Of a DNA stretch of 64,000 nt, positions 49,301 through 60,884 are shown piece by piece. Position numbers and translations under genes: made by a program. The DNA comes from Polyporus tsugae. Lineage: Eukaryota; Basidiomycota; Agaricomycetes; Polyporales; Polyporaceae. Each line of letters begins with the position of its first letter. Position 1 is the first letter of the stretch. The notes under the pieces are model-generated. The model had not been told where the DNA came from. It did no database searches and was given only the letters and a program-made list of their open reading frames with translations. The DNA lies in contig JAHRBS010000008.1 in NCBI GenBank assembly GCA_024305745.1, forward strand, positions 558,001 to 622,000, read 5' to 3'.

Positions 49301-52300
49301 GCGCCATACTTACATGAGCAAAACGCATCACTTGATCAGAGGAACATCGAGGCTCGAACGCCATGGTCGACAGGATGATGCCTTCTGTCCTTGGTTATGC
49401 GGCCTGCTAGTGCGCAAACATAAATCTTCGCTGTCCTGCCGTGTACGAATGGCACACAACACGTTCACTGGCAAGCCAGCCTTTCGTCGGTGCGCGTGAA
49501 CGCTAGCTCCACGGCATGTGAATGTCCCTTCGGTCCTACTGAACACCCATCGGGACCCACTCATCCGGCCCGAAGTATGGCAACTCGGCCGGTGCGATGC
49601 ATCTTAGCAACCAGAACAAGGGTATGTCAAGTTCCAACCCAGAGTGACTAGTTACTTACTGAATTACCCTCCGATCTCGGTTCATCGCCATGAACGTTGA
49701 ACCATCGCGCTGCGCACACGCATATATGGCTATTTGCAACGCAGCGCGAAATCTGCATCATCTTCTATCCGGCTACGGACGCGATATGCAATACCGCTTG
49801 TGGGCAATATTTGCATGGCACCACCCGACCGTCTGTCAAAGTAAACGATGTGAGCGTCGATGGCTGAGGGATGAACGCTGAGGGCTCCTGTACTTTTGTT
49901 GTACTTACTTACTTGAGTAAGGAAAGCAAGATCTGCCCGCGCAGAAGTGACCGTCTCCGCCACAATCGTGATTGGATAGCTTGCGCGCGTTCCGCGCTGA
50001 GGGAGCGCTGATGTGCACGGCCGCCCGGACAGCATGTGGAGAGTACGGAGAACTCGGGGGGCCAGCGCACCTACGCGTCCAGGCCCCATCAGCGTGGCGG
50101 CGCATACGTCGCGTCCGATACCTCCAAATGGAACGAATTTCGCGACGATGTGCAGCGATGTGCTCGCTCCTGGTGAGGATCATCCGAGCGCGGCAGTCCG
50201 ATGCTGTTCTCGGAACTGGGAGAGAGAGAGAGAGATCAAAAAATCGAGCTCGCGTACCCCAGATCCGAATCTGATCGGCGACGGACGGACACAGGACCGG
50301 GGGGCGCCTCGTGGCCCTACCAATAAGCTTCGAGTGCCCACTGCCCGGCAACCGTTGGCATGTTGGCAGCTTGGCGTCGGCATCTTGGAGGGCGCTGCAC
50401 CCTGGCTGCACCGCCGATGGAGAACTTGGGAAGGCAGAAGAAGTCATTGACTGCCGGATAGGAGATGCGTCGCCGCCACACCGCCACAACAGCTGCCGTC
50501 ACAGATGCGGATGTCTAGAAAAGAAGCCCTTGCGATTTTATTAACCGTTCGAAGTGTGTGCGCAGGTGTACGTACATGACTTCGGATGTGCAGAACTCTC
50601 CACCTACGCTTGAGGTGAACATACTCAGGAATAAAGTCAGAATTCAGTGTGCGTGGAGGAGCTCGAGAGCTTACCTGTTGTCGTTGCGTGCGCACCGATT
50701 GGATTTCAATTTCTGGTGAGCAGGGAGACCGCGTTTCGATCTCCTGGCGCAATGGCCGTCCCATGTTCCGGTGTCCGCCTGTGAGCTGATGAACGAACGC
50801 TCCCAGGCAGTGCCTTCGCGTCCAGGAGGAACACCAATGGGGTGGAATGAAGGCTACAAATTGCACAGTTCACCGGGGGAAACGTGCCTCCTTGAATCGT
50901 TGACAACTTGACACACACTGATGCGCGTTGATTCCGAATATGTACCTACGTAAGTCCACTAACCCGTCAGCGCACATTGGACTCGAAGAAAACTTCGTCT
51001 CTCGGTGATTTACGCAGACGTGCGGAGCGGGAACAGCTAACATACAGTACTGTCATTCCATGACGACTGGACAACGCCCGGAGAGTACCACGAGGAGTCA
51101 GTCCCTATTATCAGCCCTCATCGGCGACGGGCAAGTACTTGGACAGTATCATACTCCGTTGACACCAACATATGCGGATCACTCGCCTGACGCTGTATTC
51201 ACCGAAATGGCCACGGGATGCTGCACCTGGCTCGCTGTAATGACGCTGACAATACCAAGACGAAGTTGTGAGAAGCAACGAACCCATGCGGCAGGGGTGC
51301 TTCTTTTGTTCTTGTCAGTAGAACGGGATGGCGTGATGACGTCGGAGCAGTGGGAACAGCTACCACAACAACGCCACGGCAACCAGCGGGGTGCTGTCAT
51401 AATAGTTTCATAGGGGGAAACCTGAGCATCCGGACTGGGTAGGCATGACCTTGAAGTTCCTCGCACTGTCACGCCACTGGCAGTGTTACCATGGGGTTGA
51501 AAAGTGCAAATCCCGCACCTCGTGAGCTACCGACGAACGCTCTAGCCCCAGGAACGAGTAAGTCCTGGTTATGCGTTGCGAGGGGGATACTTTTAGTATG
51601 ATAATCCTCAAGGAAGACTGGTACCGACCATAAACCTGAACTTTTATCATGAACAAACATCAGAGAAGATATAGAGATATTTAGTAGGCGCCCACTGCAC
51701 TGGCGAAGAGCGTTTCGTCCCACGATTCGTCCGCCCACCATCCACGCCATGTCAACCCGAGGACAGTTCTGGGTTGATTCGACACAGCTGCAGATTGTGC
51801 CAAAACAGAGCACCCTCAATTGACGTTTCATTTCAGGTGTCCTCCACTAGTGGTCTTTGTTCTCTCAAAAAATTGCAAACAAGCTGTCAACGCCGGCGCC
51901 ATGGTTCAAACCAACCATAGACTGTGGGAAATCAAAGATAGGGGTTACCGCCTCCTCCATTTCTCCTCCGTTTCTCCCTTTCCCGTTGACCTGGCTCGAT
52001 GATGGCTTTGCTCGTATCTTGACCCATCATCGGTAACTGCTTCGGCCGCGATACGAGGATTCGACGCGACGATTGCAAGAATCAGCGAGGGTATTACGAG
52101 CCTTTGTGCTATCCAGGACCCGAGAAGACAAGTTCAGACGATCTCGACGACACGTAGAGACGGCTCAGGTCCTTCCAACACATAACTATATTGTAAGTAC
52201 GATACCACGAAGTACTTACGTATTGTATCGATGCAGATCACCACTCGTAACAACCGTCGCGGGCCATCGCCTTGGGCGGAACGCGCACAAAGGACAAATC

Positions 52301-52399
52301 AGCTTCTCCCTCGGTCGAAAACAAACGCCCCATTCAGAATTCAGACAAACTGCAAGGTGAATATGTCATCTGATTGATCGATTCTAGATCTACTTTGTT
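49301..52399. other. Spacer between the inverted-repeat arms, no supported gene
   Basis: About 3.1 kb. Frames up to 194 codons (49905-50489, minus) and 117-145 codons elsewhere have no recognisable domain or splice continuity. A (GA)n run lies at 50222-50232 and a dispersed repeat copy at 50265-50356. A TGGTTCAAACCA near-palindrome occurs at about 51904. Confidence 0.45.
50265..50356 (+). repeat. Dispersed repeat fragment, copy 2
   Basis: Contains GAATCTGATCGGCGACGG, AATAAGCTTCGAGTGC and GGCAACCGTTGG in the same order as at 43743-43807, with extra bases between blocks. CATCGGCGACGGG also occurs alone near 51120. Confidence 0.55.
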
Positions 52400-52507
52400 T
52401 CAACCCTCCCCAGCCCTCCCCCCGATGGCATGGCGCTCGATCCCTGCGGAGTGGTCGAACCCCTCCAACCAGCCAACCCCCTTCTGGATACGCCCGTCGA
52501 AGAATGG

Positions 52508-52515
52508 TATAATAG
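52508..52515 (+). promoter_or_regulatory. TATA-like element of the three-domain BAS2-like gene
   Basis: TATAATAG, 148 bases upstream of the ATG at 52663, at the position homologous to the TATAAAAG of the other copy. The change from AAAAG to AATAG may alter promoter strength. Confidence 0.45.
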
Positions 52516-52662
52516 CCTTCAGCTTCTCCCCGAAGTCCCTCAGGTCCCTGCCGCCCGTTCATCTTCTCCCATCCAGAGCTTTGAGCCCGGTGCTCCCCAC
52601 ATTCGCTACACACTTCCTTATTGCCTTTGGTGCAACCCCTCCCTCTCCTTAACGTTACCACA

Positions 52663-53563
52663 ATGAAGGCCGTCTTTGCTCTCACCGCTCTCTTCCACCG
52701 TAAGCCTCCTCCAATCACGTCCTCCTGCTGCATCCGCTGATAACCTCCCTAACTCCACAGTCGTCCTCATGGTCGCGGCCGTCCCCGCCCCTCAGACCGC
52801 CGGCGGCCCCAAGTTCGACCCCGCCGGTGTCAAGAACGTTGGCAACGGCCACGCCGGCCAGTTCATCGGCGGCCAGTGCCTGAGCGCTGCCGACTGCGCG
52901 TCTGGCTGCTGCGCGGGCCCGTCGGGTATCTGCTCTGGCGTCGGGGCGCAATTCCAGGCTGGCAAGACGGGCTGTGGCTTCTCCTCCGGCACTGCTGCTG
53001 CTCCCGCCTCGCCCGCGCCCGCGCCCGCTGCGCCCCCGAGCACCGGCGCGTCCACCGCCCCCGCACACGGCGGCCCCGCCTTCGACCCTGCTGGGGTGAA
53101 GAACGTCGGGAACGGGGCTGGGGGCCAGTTCATCGGTGGCCAGTGCTTGAGCACGGCCGACTGCGCCTCTGGATGCTGCGCGGGGCCATCGGGCATCTGC
53201 TCTGGCGTTGGCGCGCAATTCCAGGCTGGCAAGACGGGCTGTGGCTTCTCCTCTGGCGCTTCTGCTGCTCCTACCTCGCCCGCGCCCCCGCCCGCTCCCG
53301 CTGCGCCCCCGAGTACCGGCGCGTCCACCGCCCCCGCGCACGGTGGCCCCGCCTTCGACCCGGCTGGGGTGAAGAACGTCGGGAACGGGGCCGCTGGCCA
53401 ATTCATCGGTGGCCAGTGCCTGAGCGCGGCTGACTGCGCCTCTGGATGCTGCGCGGGTCCCTCGGGCATCTGCTCTGGCGTCGGGGCTCAGACGCAGGCT
53501 GGCAAGACTGGCTGCGGGTTCGTTGCGCCTGGCAAGCGGGCCATCGGCGACCTCCTCATCTGA
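52663..53563 (+). CDS. BAS2-like cysteine-rich secreted protein, three domains
   Basis: Paralogue of the gene at 48429-49062 in opposite orientation. Exons 52663-52699 and 52761-53563 total 840 nt (279 aa), with the intron at the same place after the signal-peptide start (CAC C|). Same signal peptide region ending VAAVPAPQTAGG. Three domains, each with FDPAGVKNVGNG and the six-Cys spacing C-x5-C-x3-C-C-x6-C-x13-C, are separated by linkers rich in Ala, Pro and Ser that end AHGGPA. The first and last domains match those of the two-domain paralogue most closely, including the shared C-terminus, so the difference is one internal domain. Repeat copies are nearly identical at DNA level, which favours unequal exchange or replication slippage. 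Confidence 0.88.
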
Positions 53564-54075
53564 AGGCATTATCATTATCATTATCACTATCATGGCTCCG
53601 GAGAGCGGCGCTAGGTTATTATTCTGGGTCATGATGACGCGGGGCGGGCTGGGCTAGGAAGTGTATATCTACCCCACTAGATGTGGCTGCATGTATTGTC
53701 TACATGTATTGTCTCTGGACGTCGGACGTGCGCGGTCTCGCACCCGGCGGTCCTAATTGTATGACTGGGAGAAGAATGACGTGTTGCAAACATACATTAT
53801 TTGGTGTGACGAGTGCCTTTCGCGATTGTTCTTGTCGAGACTGTTGGAGTGTTCGAGGGGCCACCGGAAACAAGAATGTGAAGGCTTGTCATGTCTTGTG
53901 CTAGTTCGGACGTCTTGACACGAAGAGCGTTGTTGCTCAACCTCAAGTACTCAGTATTCGAGGGTTTAATCCTGTGCTCTCGATGAGGAACTTGCCGTCT
54001 TGTGTCCGGACTGGAAGGACGTACGGGCAGAAGTTTCGCCTTCCTTATATCAACGCAATGTGGGATTGCAGGCTT

Positions 54076-55983
54076 CTACGGAACAGCGACCAAAGCCCCG
54101 CTGCTCGTCTCTTGGTCATCATCGACGTGAATGTTCAAGCTCGTCGTCATTCGCACCCAGGTCAAACTTGTCCTCGGCAAACAAGAATAATATTCAAAGA
54201 TGTTAGACGTTCTACATATAAACAGTACGTCATTGACAAGACGCCTTGGGTAAGCGAAGAACGATATCCTGGCAGAGCTTCTTCGACACTTGTTTGACAG
54301 TACTGACTCGGACACTTCGACACCTACGATCCCAGAAACACAGCCACCCTGCCCTGGCGGACGCGTCGACAGTCGCGCCACCTTCTGTAACAAATGCTGT
54401 CTCTAAGGATCTTCGATACCCTTCATGACGCTTCGTCCCTCCTGCACATATTCTCGGTCCTGTCAGCTGCGCCGGCCATCGCAATTCAGCAAGCAGCGAC
54501 GCCTCTTTGTAATCCCTCAAGCACGGTCAAGCTATGTCCCTATCGTGTTCGAGGAAGGAAGCACCCATGCACCGCGGTCGCTCGCTCCCATCGCGTCCAC
54601 TTCCCGGACTTCCTCAAGGTCCCTCTCTGCGCGGATGCATCTCGCCCATGATGCGCGCACGGTCACCCCGTCACTGTCCGTCGCACACACTCCGTCTACC
54701 CATGCTCATACATGTCAGCATGCCAAGTCGAGCCGCCCACCGACGGAGGACTCACCTGAACAGGCTTGCCGGCTTCCAGCATCCCTCGCTCCCGGAACAT
54801 GCCACCCACCGAACTTTTATGCTCTCGCCATCCCCTCCATCGGCCTCTCCCCCATCCAAACGGTCGTGCGTCGACACTTATATACTCCTCGCGAACCGCA
54901 ACGCCTCCTCCAAGTCGTCCCCATCCTCCGGTCCCCGCATTGGTCCCTTTGCCCGTGTATATTCCCCAATCCCCTCCCATCCTGACGTCAAAAACGACAC
55001 TTACTGATGGTCAGAAGATCTGTCACCATGGGGCAGGCGGACTGCGTACGGAGCGGGATGGCCTTGCAGAGTCGCCGCTTTGTGCCGCTGATGGAGTGGA
55101 GTAGGTGAGCTGAGGTGCGGTGAGCGCAGTCGGGGCGACATAATGCATAAGTACCGACTCGGGCGCAGACCTGGTTGGGCGATGCGGAGAGAAGACATAC
55201 TTAGAATGTGGCTGCGGAGAAGCGGGAAGGAGCGACTTTTGACATCGCCGCTCTGCCCCTCCCTGTTACAACGCGCGCCGTAAATGGTTATGTCTGCTGT
55301 GTCCGTGAGAACACAAGGTTGAGGCAAGGGTAACCAGAAGATCTCAGAGGACTCACCGCTGAGGGCGCTGCTCTCGGCGGCGAAGGACTGACGTCCTGGA
55401 AGAGCATGGGATCGGAGAGAAATTGTGGAAAACGCATAACCGGATAGGCACAAGGATCCTCAGCGAATATCGCACAGCCAAGATGAAAGGCCGCGACCGC
55501 ATGAACACCTGCCGGTGGCGGAAGAAGAGTGGTGTGGGTGCGTCTGTTAGGATTGGGGAACTGTACTGGCTGAGCTGAGCGGGAAATAGCGGTAAGAAGC
55601 ATCAAGGTACGACTGTTGGGTACCTGGGTGGTCGCAAGAACCAGATGTGAACGTTTGAACGTCAGCTGTGGTCCACAACCAGTACCGTGTCGCCGCTCGT
55701 GTTTCCACCGCCTCGCAGCATGCCGGTAATTCACGATGACACGTTATCTGACCCGGAAAAGTCGTGGTGAGTGCCGTACTGCAGTTTTTTGTTGGCCGTT
55801 TGTCAGAAGGTCTCTGCAGAGATTGTCATAATACTTATTGTGGCGAGAGGGAAGGAGTAAAGAGATGTCGGATGACCGTGACCGGGACCACTCGCATGCC
55901 AAAATAGGAAGGGAGCGTCCCGGCATTCCCCGAAGCGAATGGCAATTGGGCGGCTGAGACGGTCTCTCAAACCATAACACCCA
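54076..55983. other. Intergenic stretch, one weak candidate
   Basis: A minus-strand frame starting at ATG 55602 is open to about 55357, where a GTGAGT splice site follows an Ala codon. Downstream exons could not be joined to any known domain, so it is not called. Plus frames of 157-186 codons at 54425-55007 have no recognisable motif. Confidence 0.4.
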
Positions 55984-56959
55984 ATGCTCAGGTTGCTCGC
56001 GGTATGTGTGCCATAGTCCACAAATATTCGTCTCTAACCGTTGCTTAACATGGTATCTAGAGCAGGAGAGGGCTGGCGGTTGCCTCAGTGGCGCTCGGCG
56101 TGCATGAGGCACGCGAAAAGGTGCGTCATATCATCCTCTGGGCCAACACTACTCTCTGAAGTTTCCCGATGCTGTAGCTGCCCATCTACCCTACGTCTGA
56201 ACCGGAGGTCATCCTGGTCGAAACCCCCTCAGAACTCGAAAGGCAAATTGCCGTCGCCCGGCGCGCTGTGACAGGCACGTACTTCGATGCACGCAGCAGG
56301 GTCCAGGAGGTCGTGTCGCGGTGGATCGGCATAGAGCAGGCTGTAGAATGTGCGTCTTGTTTCCCCCCCGTCCTTCTCCCGGAGTCTCATTGCCCCTCCT
56401 TGTGTCATTTTCTGCGCATAAAGCTAGAGTAAAGTCCCTAATTGCCCCCGACGAGCCCCTCACACCCGGCATCCTCTACGTCGGCGTCGCGACTCTCACC
56501 GGCTCCGTCGTCGCCCGGAACCGCCTTTTCTGGCGACTCGCTCTCCCCCCTACCCTCTTCATCCTCTCCCTGAACCACTTCCTTCCGAAGACGTCCCATA
56601 ATGTCTCGCAGTATCTTGGGTCGCTCGAGGACGCACACTTCCCCACCTTCGCGGAGAAACACGAGATCGCGAAGGCGCACAGTGCGATGACCTGGGAGCG
56701 TGTGAAGGAGGCAACGCAGAACAGTAGGGAGACAGCCACTGACACCCTTGCCACACTGTTGGGGAAGATCGAGGAGGCGTCTGGGCTGAAGCTGCGAGAG
56801 ACGCTGGGGGTGAAGGGGCCAGTGCAGGCTCAAGCTCAGACGACAGAGGAAAGAGCGAAGAAGGCGGTCAAAGCAGTGGAGGTGGAGGCGGAGGCTGCGA
56901 AGGTCGTCGTGGAGGAGAAGGTGCAGGAGAAGGTCGAGGAGGTGAAGCGGCTAGTTTGA
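55984..56959 (+). CDS. MICOS subunit, apolipoprotein-O family (Mic26/Mic27)
   Basis: Inner-membrane component of the MICOS complex that shapes cristae junctions. Exons 55984-56001, 56061-56120, 56178-56349 and 56424-56959 total 786 nt (261 aa). The first exon holds only MLRLLA. Exon 2 gives SRRGLAVASVALGVHEAREK, a targeting or hydrophobic start. Exon 3 encodes LPIYPTSEPEVILVE and the helix VVSRWIGIEQAVE. The family core LTPGILYVGVATLTGSVVA and LPPTLFILSLNHFLPKTSHN forms two membrane segments with Gly motifs. The tail is a long Glu/Lys/Val-rich helix (VEEKVQEKVEEVKRLV). The tiny first exon was chosen because it keeps frame and places an Arg-rich start before the hydrophobic segment. Confidence 0.88.
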
Positions 56960-57612
56960 GCTTGTCCTCTTTGGTACGCAATCCACTTCTTTCTTGCCCA
57001 GCCGTACACCCATCCTTTGATTGCGAATCATCGATAGTTATCAACGCGAGAGACCACCAGTCGTATGATAAGGGGATAGAATCTGAGCACACAAGGCGGT
57101 ACCACGTTTTCGTTTGACGAGCTGGTCAGTCACGAGCCATAGAGCGCAGCCTGTGGTGAGGAATAACATTCCGAATAGCGCGGGCGTCGCGTAGCACCGA
57201 CAGTTCCCGGGGACACTTTTGTTGGACAGCTTGCCCCCACGCTTTGAAATTGTGTCACGGTGTTGCCTTAGTCTCATACCAAGACCGTCCACGTGTCAAC
57301 GGTTACGTGTGAGGGACTCGTGTCGAACCTAGGTGTTGCCTTTGTGCGGGACGCGCCCAAGCGCGTCCATTCTTGCGGCCTAGCTCGAGTGGGCCACACC
57401 ATGCGAGTCCTTTGTTCATCCACAGCTTTGCTCTGTTCCGGATTTCGTAGAAATAGTCGTCTTCTTCTAGTGCTCGTTCTTCCTCACCCGGTTCCTCACT
57501 CGGGAACTCGATAGGTACGTCCATACGTTTTTCCCGTCTCGCCGTTCATCCAGTTCCTCACTCGGGTACTAGATTCCGGACTCGAGTGCTTGATTCTTTC
57601 CTTGAAGCCGCC
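56960..57612. other. Intergenic stretch with a short direct repeat
   Basis: GTTCCTCACTCGGG occurs at 57491-57504 and again at 57553-57566, just upstream of the first F-box gene. No gene is supported. Confidence 0.5.
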
Positions 57613-58939
57613 ATGGCAATCCTGAAGGATCTCCCTCCCGAACTCCTCCACGAAATCTTCGCATTTATGCAAGACGACTCGGAGAGACCGCTCGCGACTC
57701 TTATTGCCTGCTCGGCTGTCTCCCGGCTGTGGCGCGACATCGCCCTCCTCCAGCTCTTCTCCACCTTCACGGCCCGTCGCACCGAGTCTTTCACGGATGT
57801 TGTCCGCTTCCTCTCAACACACGCTCACATCGCGGCGTGCGTGAAACGCCTTTGCCTCGCGCGTACGGGCCCCGTGTTCCCCAACCCCGAATTGAAGTCG
57901 CACCTCAAACCCGAGATTGACCACCACACGGTGCATGCGCTTCTCGAGCGCCTTCCGGCCCTCCACACTCTCTCCTTCCTCGGCGTCAAGTTTGTGGATG
58001 CGCACGTTGTGCCTTCCGGGTCACAGTTCGCTTCATCCCCTTCCCCTTCCCTAGCCACCACCACCACCGATGCTCTCCCGGACGACCTGATCCGGCCGTA
58101 TCATCTCCAGTGGGTCACACTTCATTGCTGCACTGTGCCGCGCGACCCGACGCCGCTCTTCCGCATCCTCTCGCTGGGCGACATCGACAGGTTTCAAGTG
58201 ATGCTCACCCAATTTCCGGACGAGCCGCTCGAGCCTGCAGCGCTGCCCCGTAAGCTGCGAATGCGGAAGCTCGGGCTCGGGCTGCAGAGCCGGTGGAAGC
58301 TCGACCAGCTGCTGGAAGCGTTTCAGAGGCGTCTGGAGCCGGGGTGCGTCCGCGAGCTCAACGTCGCGTGCGACAACTGGAAGTCGATCGCGAGCGCGGG
58401 CGCGTTGCTGCGGGACGTCGGGCGCAACCTGACCGTGTTGAAGCTTCGACTGTTCTGCCCGGGGGCGGACGCGGTAAACGGTTAGTCCTCTTCGCCCGCA
58501 GTTACGAATGGAGACGCTGACGTACCGTATGGCAGACATGAAACGGTGGGCGGCCTTGAACCTGTCCTCGTGCACGGCCCTCGAAACGTTCCACTTCCTC
58601 CCTTCCACCTTCATGATGGATGGCGCCGGCATGTCGCCGGGTACCGCGTTTACCAATATTGCGGGGTCACTGGCTCCGAGCGTGCGGACGATTGTGCTGG
58701 GACTGGACGTGTTTGTGGACGAAGCAAGGTTGGAATGTGCCGAGAGCCTCGGTTTGGAGAAGTTCGATAAGGCTGTGATGGAAGACGGGCAAGGGAGGTT
58801 CCCAGAGCTCGCGAAGGTGACGTTACTATTTGCATCCTGCAAAAGGGATGAGCTCGAAGCGTGGGCTACCATCAGCAGGAGGGCCATGCCGAGACTCGAG
58901 AGGGCGGGACTTCTGCATGTGACGCGCGATGACTGGTGA
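57613..58939 (+). CDS. F-box protein, copy 1
   Basis: Probable substrate adaptor of an SCF ubiquitin ligase. Exons 57613-58480 and 58536-58939 total 1272 nt (423 aa), joined by a 55-nt intron (GTTAGT...GGCAG). The F-box is at the very N-terminus: LKDLPPELLHEIFAFMQ, then LIACSAVSRLWRDIALLQLF. The remainder is weakly repetitive, leucine-rich sequence (ERLPALHTLSFLGVKF, LLRDVGRNLTVLKLRLF, LERAGLLHV) that probably forms the target-binding domain. Such N-terminal F-box proteins are numerous in Agaricomycetes (family knowledge). A paralogue with the intron at the matching point lies at 60885-62226. Target unknown. Confidence 0.88.
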
Positions 58940-59331
58940 CGGTGGTACGCTGTAGCGGAGAACTCGAGCAACGTGGACTGGCCAAACGGGATGTACATAC
59001 TGTATTCACTAGTACTCAACGTCCCAGTGCGCTGCGAGCGCAGATAGATCCTCCCCGGCCTCACCGTCGTAAGATCCAGTCTAGACAAGGAAAGCCCACT
59101 TGGAGTGCGCCACGATTGGTGCGGCCCGTGCGCATTTCCATGTATGAAGAATCTTAGGGAGAGGGAGGCGCCAGGGATCACCGGAGCGGCCCGGGGCTAC
59201 CTATTAGGCGCCGTGTGCAAAATTGGGCCAGTAGCAGCTTGTGGCATCTTGTGCATTGTTAGAAAACATCGACTGCCATCCTTAATTCCGAGTCATCCTA
59301 ATCCTTATTCTTATTCTTACTGTCAACACAG
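58940..59331. other. Intergenic stretch
   Basis: No gene seen. It runs from the F-box stop to the first recognisable fragment of the PLP-enzyme pseudogene. The missing 5' half of that gene is not here. Confidence 0.5.
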
Positions 59332-60182
59332 ATGCCAATGGAGTACCCACCCTGAAGCAGTGGAAGGAGGTATGTATGCTCCACGCCGATACATATATGC
59401 GCTATATGCTGACCTGGGCGGTCAGCAGGTTTGGAACCTCAGGCTCCGGACGCCGTACACGGGGAACATGATGGGCTCGCTCGAGGCCTGGCTGCTCTTG
59501 CGCTCCCTCCACACATCCACTAGAGAACGCCACCGGTCTCGTGCAATGGCTCGCCAAGGTATGTTTTTCGTTGATGCCGTACCGCCGTGTTTGCGTGTCC
59601 GGCACTACAGTAACACGACTGTTACAGGGAAAGGCGCACGATGGAAGCCCTGCGGGCGTCATTGAGAAGGTCTGGCATTCGAGCTTGCAGGGCGTGGACG
59701 CGCGCGGCTTCGACCCGAAGACGCAGCTCGAGGACGGCCACCCCGCGACGTTCTCCATTCTCGTGAGTATATGCATGCGACTACGACTGTGTTGATGCTG
59801 AGCCGACGCCGGTCCTTGCACGGCAGACGACGAAGGATCAATATGCAGCGCTGCTCCCGCACGCCGTCAAGTACTCCATCGTGAGCGCTCGCTCAGGCCA
59901 TGAGTCTCGAGCGAGCTTGGCCGGCTGACAAGGACATGTCGTGATAGTCCGTGTAGCTTGGGCGGCGTGGAGGAGCTCATGGAACATCGCATCAACTCCG
60001 ACCCCAGGGCTGACCCGCGCCTCGTCCATCTCAGCGTCGGCGTGGAGGAGCTCGAAGCGCGTTCTCAAAGAACCGATGCCACTGCGCTTTCGCTGAGCTG
60101 GTCATCCCTTCTATAGGACATGAAGGACGACCTTCGGCGGGCATTCCAGGAGATTGTCAAGTCCACCAAGGCGAAGCTGTAG
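59332..60182 (+). pseudogene. Cys/Met-metabolism PLP enzyme (cystathionine gamma-synthase/lyase-like), 3' remnant
   Basis: Only the C-terminal part of a PLP-dependent cystathionine synthase/lyase-like enzyme remains. Recognisable exons, several with intact splice sites: 59332-59369 (DANGVPTLKQWKE), 59429-59558 (TGNMMGSLEAWLLLRSL), 59628-59762 (AGVIEKVWHSSLQ, HPATFSIL), 59827-59880 (YAALLPHAVKY), 59948-60056 (SLGGVEELMEHRINSD) and 60117-60182 (DMKDDLRRAFQEIVKSTKAKL, stop). Breaks: the N-terminal half with the lysine that holds PLP is absent. Within exon 2 the frame shifts between LLRSLHT and ENATGLVQWLAK. The SLGG exon enters out of frame with an immediate TAG, and the donor after VGVEELE reads GCGCGT. 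It lies between two F-box paralogues. Confidence 0.8.
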
Positions 60183-60884
60183 GTGCCTTTTAAGGAACGT
60201 ATGCCGCTGTGCATCGGCATTCTGTTAGTACTAGGTATGTGTGTTACAGAGCTATTGGATCCGATATTCCAAGTGCGATAGGGATGCGTGACCACGGTGT
60301 GTGGGCTTGAGAGAGGTGGTCCATGGAGCCTGCTGATCTCGGTTGAGCCTTCCTCGGAGAGCCCTTAACTCTCCCGGCTTACGCGGTTTACTGTGGTCCA
60401 TTGGAGGGAGGTGACTGCGAGCTTCCGTCTCTCCGAATGCTGAGGGCTGCTCAGTAGGCGACAGGAACGAGTATAGATGAAGCGCACACTGCTCCCAAGG
60501 GGTGAAGAGTCTTGTAATTGCCCATGGCAAGTGAACAAGCGCGCGTGAGACTATTATTTCGAGAAACCCGTAAATTGTAATCGATTTATTCGTAGGTCAA
60601 GCAAGCATCGCTATCATGTCATTGTCATTGACATTGCTGAGATTCATGATATCCCGCCATGCGGCGAAGGCGCGCACTGCCGTAGATAAACTCGTCGCAA
60701 GGTATCTAATGGTCGGCTTCCTCCCATATTCCATGCTTAGCCAGTCTACAGGACATGTGACACGGGGTGACACGGCGCGAAACAGCTCATCTATCCCAGC
60801 ATTCACTCTTGCCTCTCTCAGCTTCCCTCACATCCAAGTGATCGAGCACACGCACGCATCGTGCAGACGATAACTCGGGCTGCG
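60183..60884. other. Intergenic stretch
   Basis: Upstream region of the second F-box gene. Short imperfect CATTG repeats near 60615-60640. No gene, no clear TATA box. Confidence 0.45.

Larger units (their letters stand above)
52400..54075. repeat. Right arm of a large inverted duplication
   Basis: Matches the reverse complement of 47910-49300. It is longer mainly because its gene has a third cysteine-rich domain. The 3' flank match runs through GACGTCGGACGTGCGCGG and TCCTAATT-TATGACTGGG blocks to a GTACGGGCAGAA block and just beyond. Ends are approximate. Confidence 0.8.

Noticed and set aside
50222..50232. GA microsatellite as a regulatory element
   Set aside because: Very short run in the spacer between the inverted arms, with no nearby start codon to regulate.
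52715..53632. 305-codon minus-strand open frame with repeats
   Set aside because: The repeats mirror the three cysteine-rich domains of the BAS2-like gene on the other strand, which has a signal peptide and proper splice sites.
55357..55602. Possible first exon of a minus-strand gene (81 codons before a GTGAGT)
   Set aside because: The Ala-then-donor end resembles the small Zn2Cys6 genes, but no cysteine cluster follows any downstream acceptor.
58051..59181. 376-codon minus-strand open frame
   Set aside because: Lies antisense to the first F-box gene and its flank. G+C-rich codon use in the real gene leaves the opposite strand free of stops, and no domain is visible.
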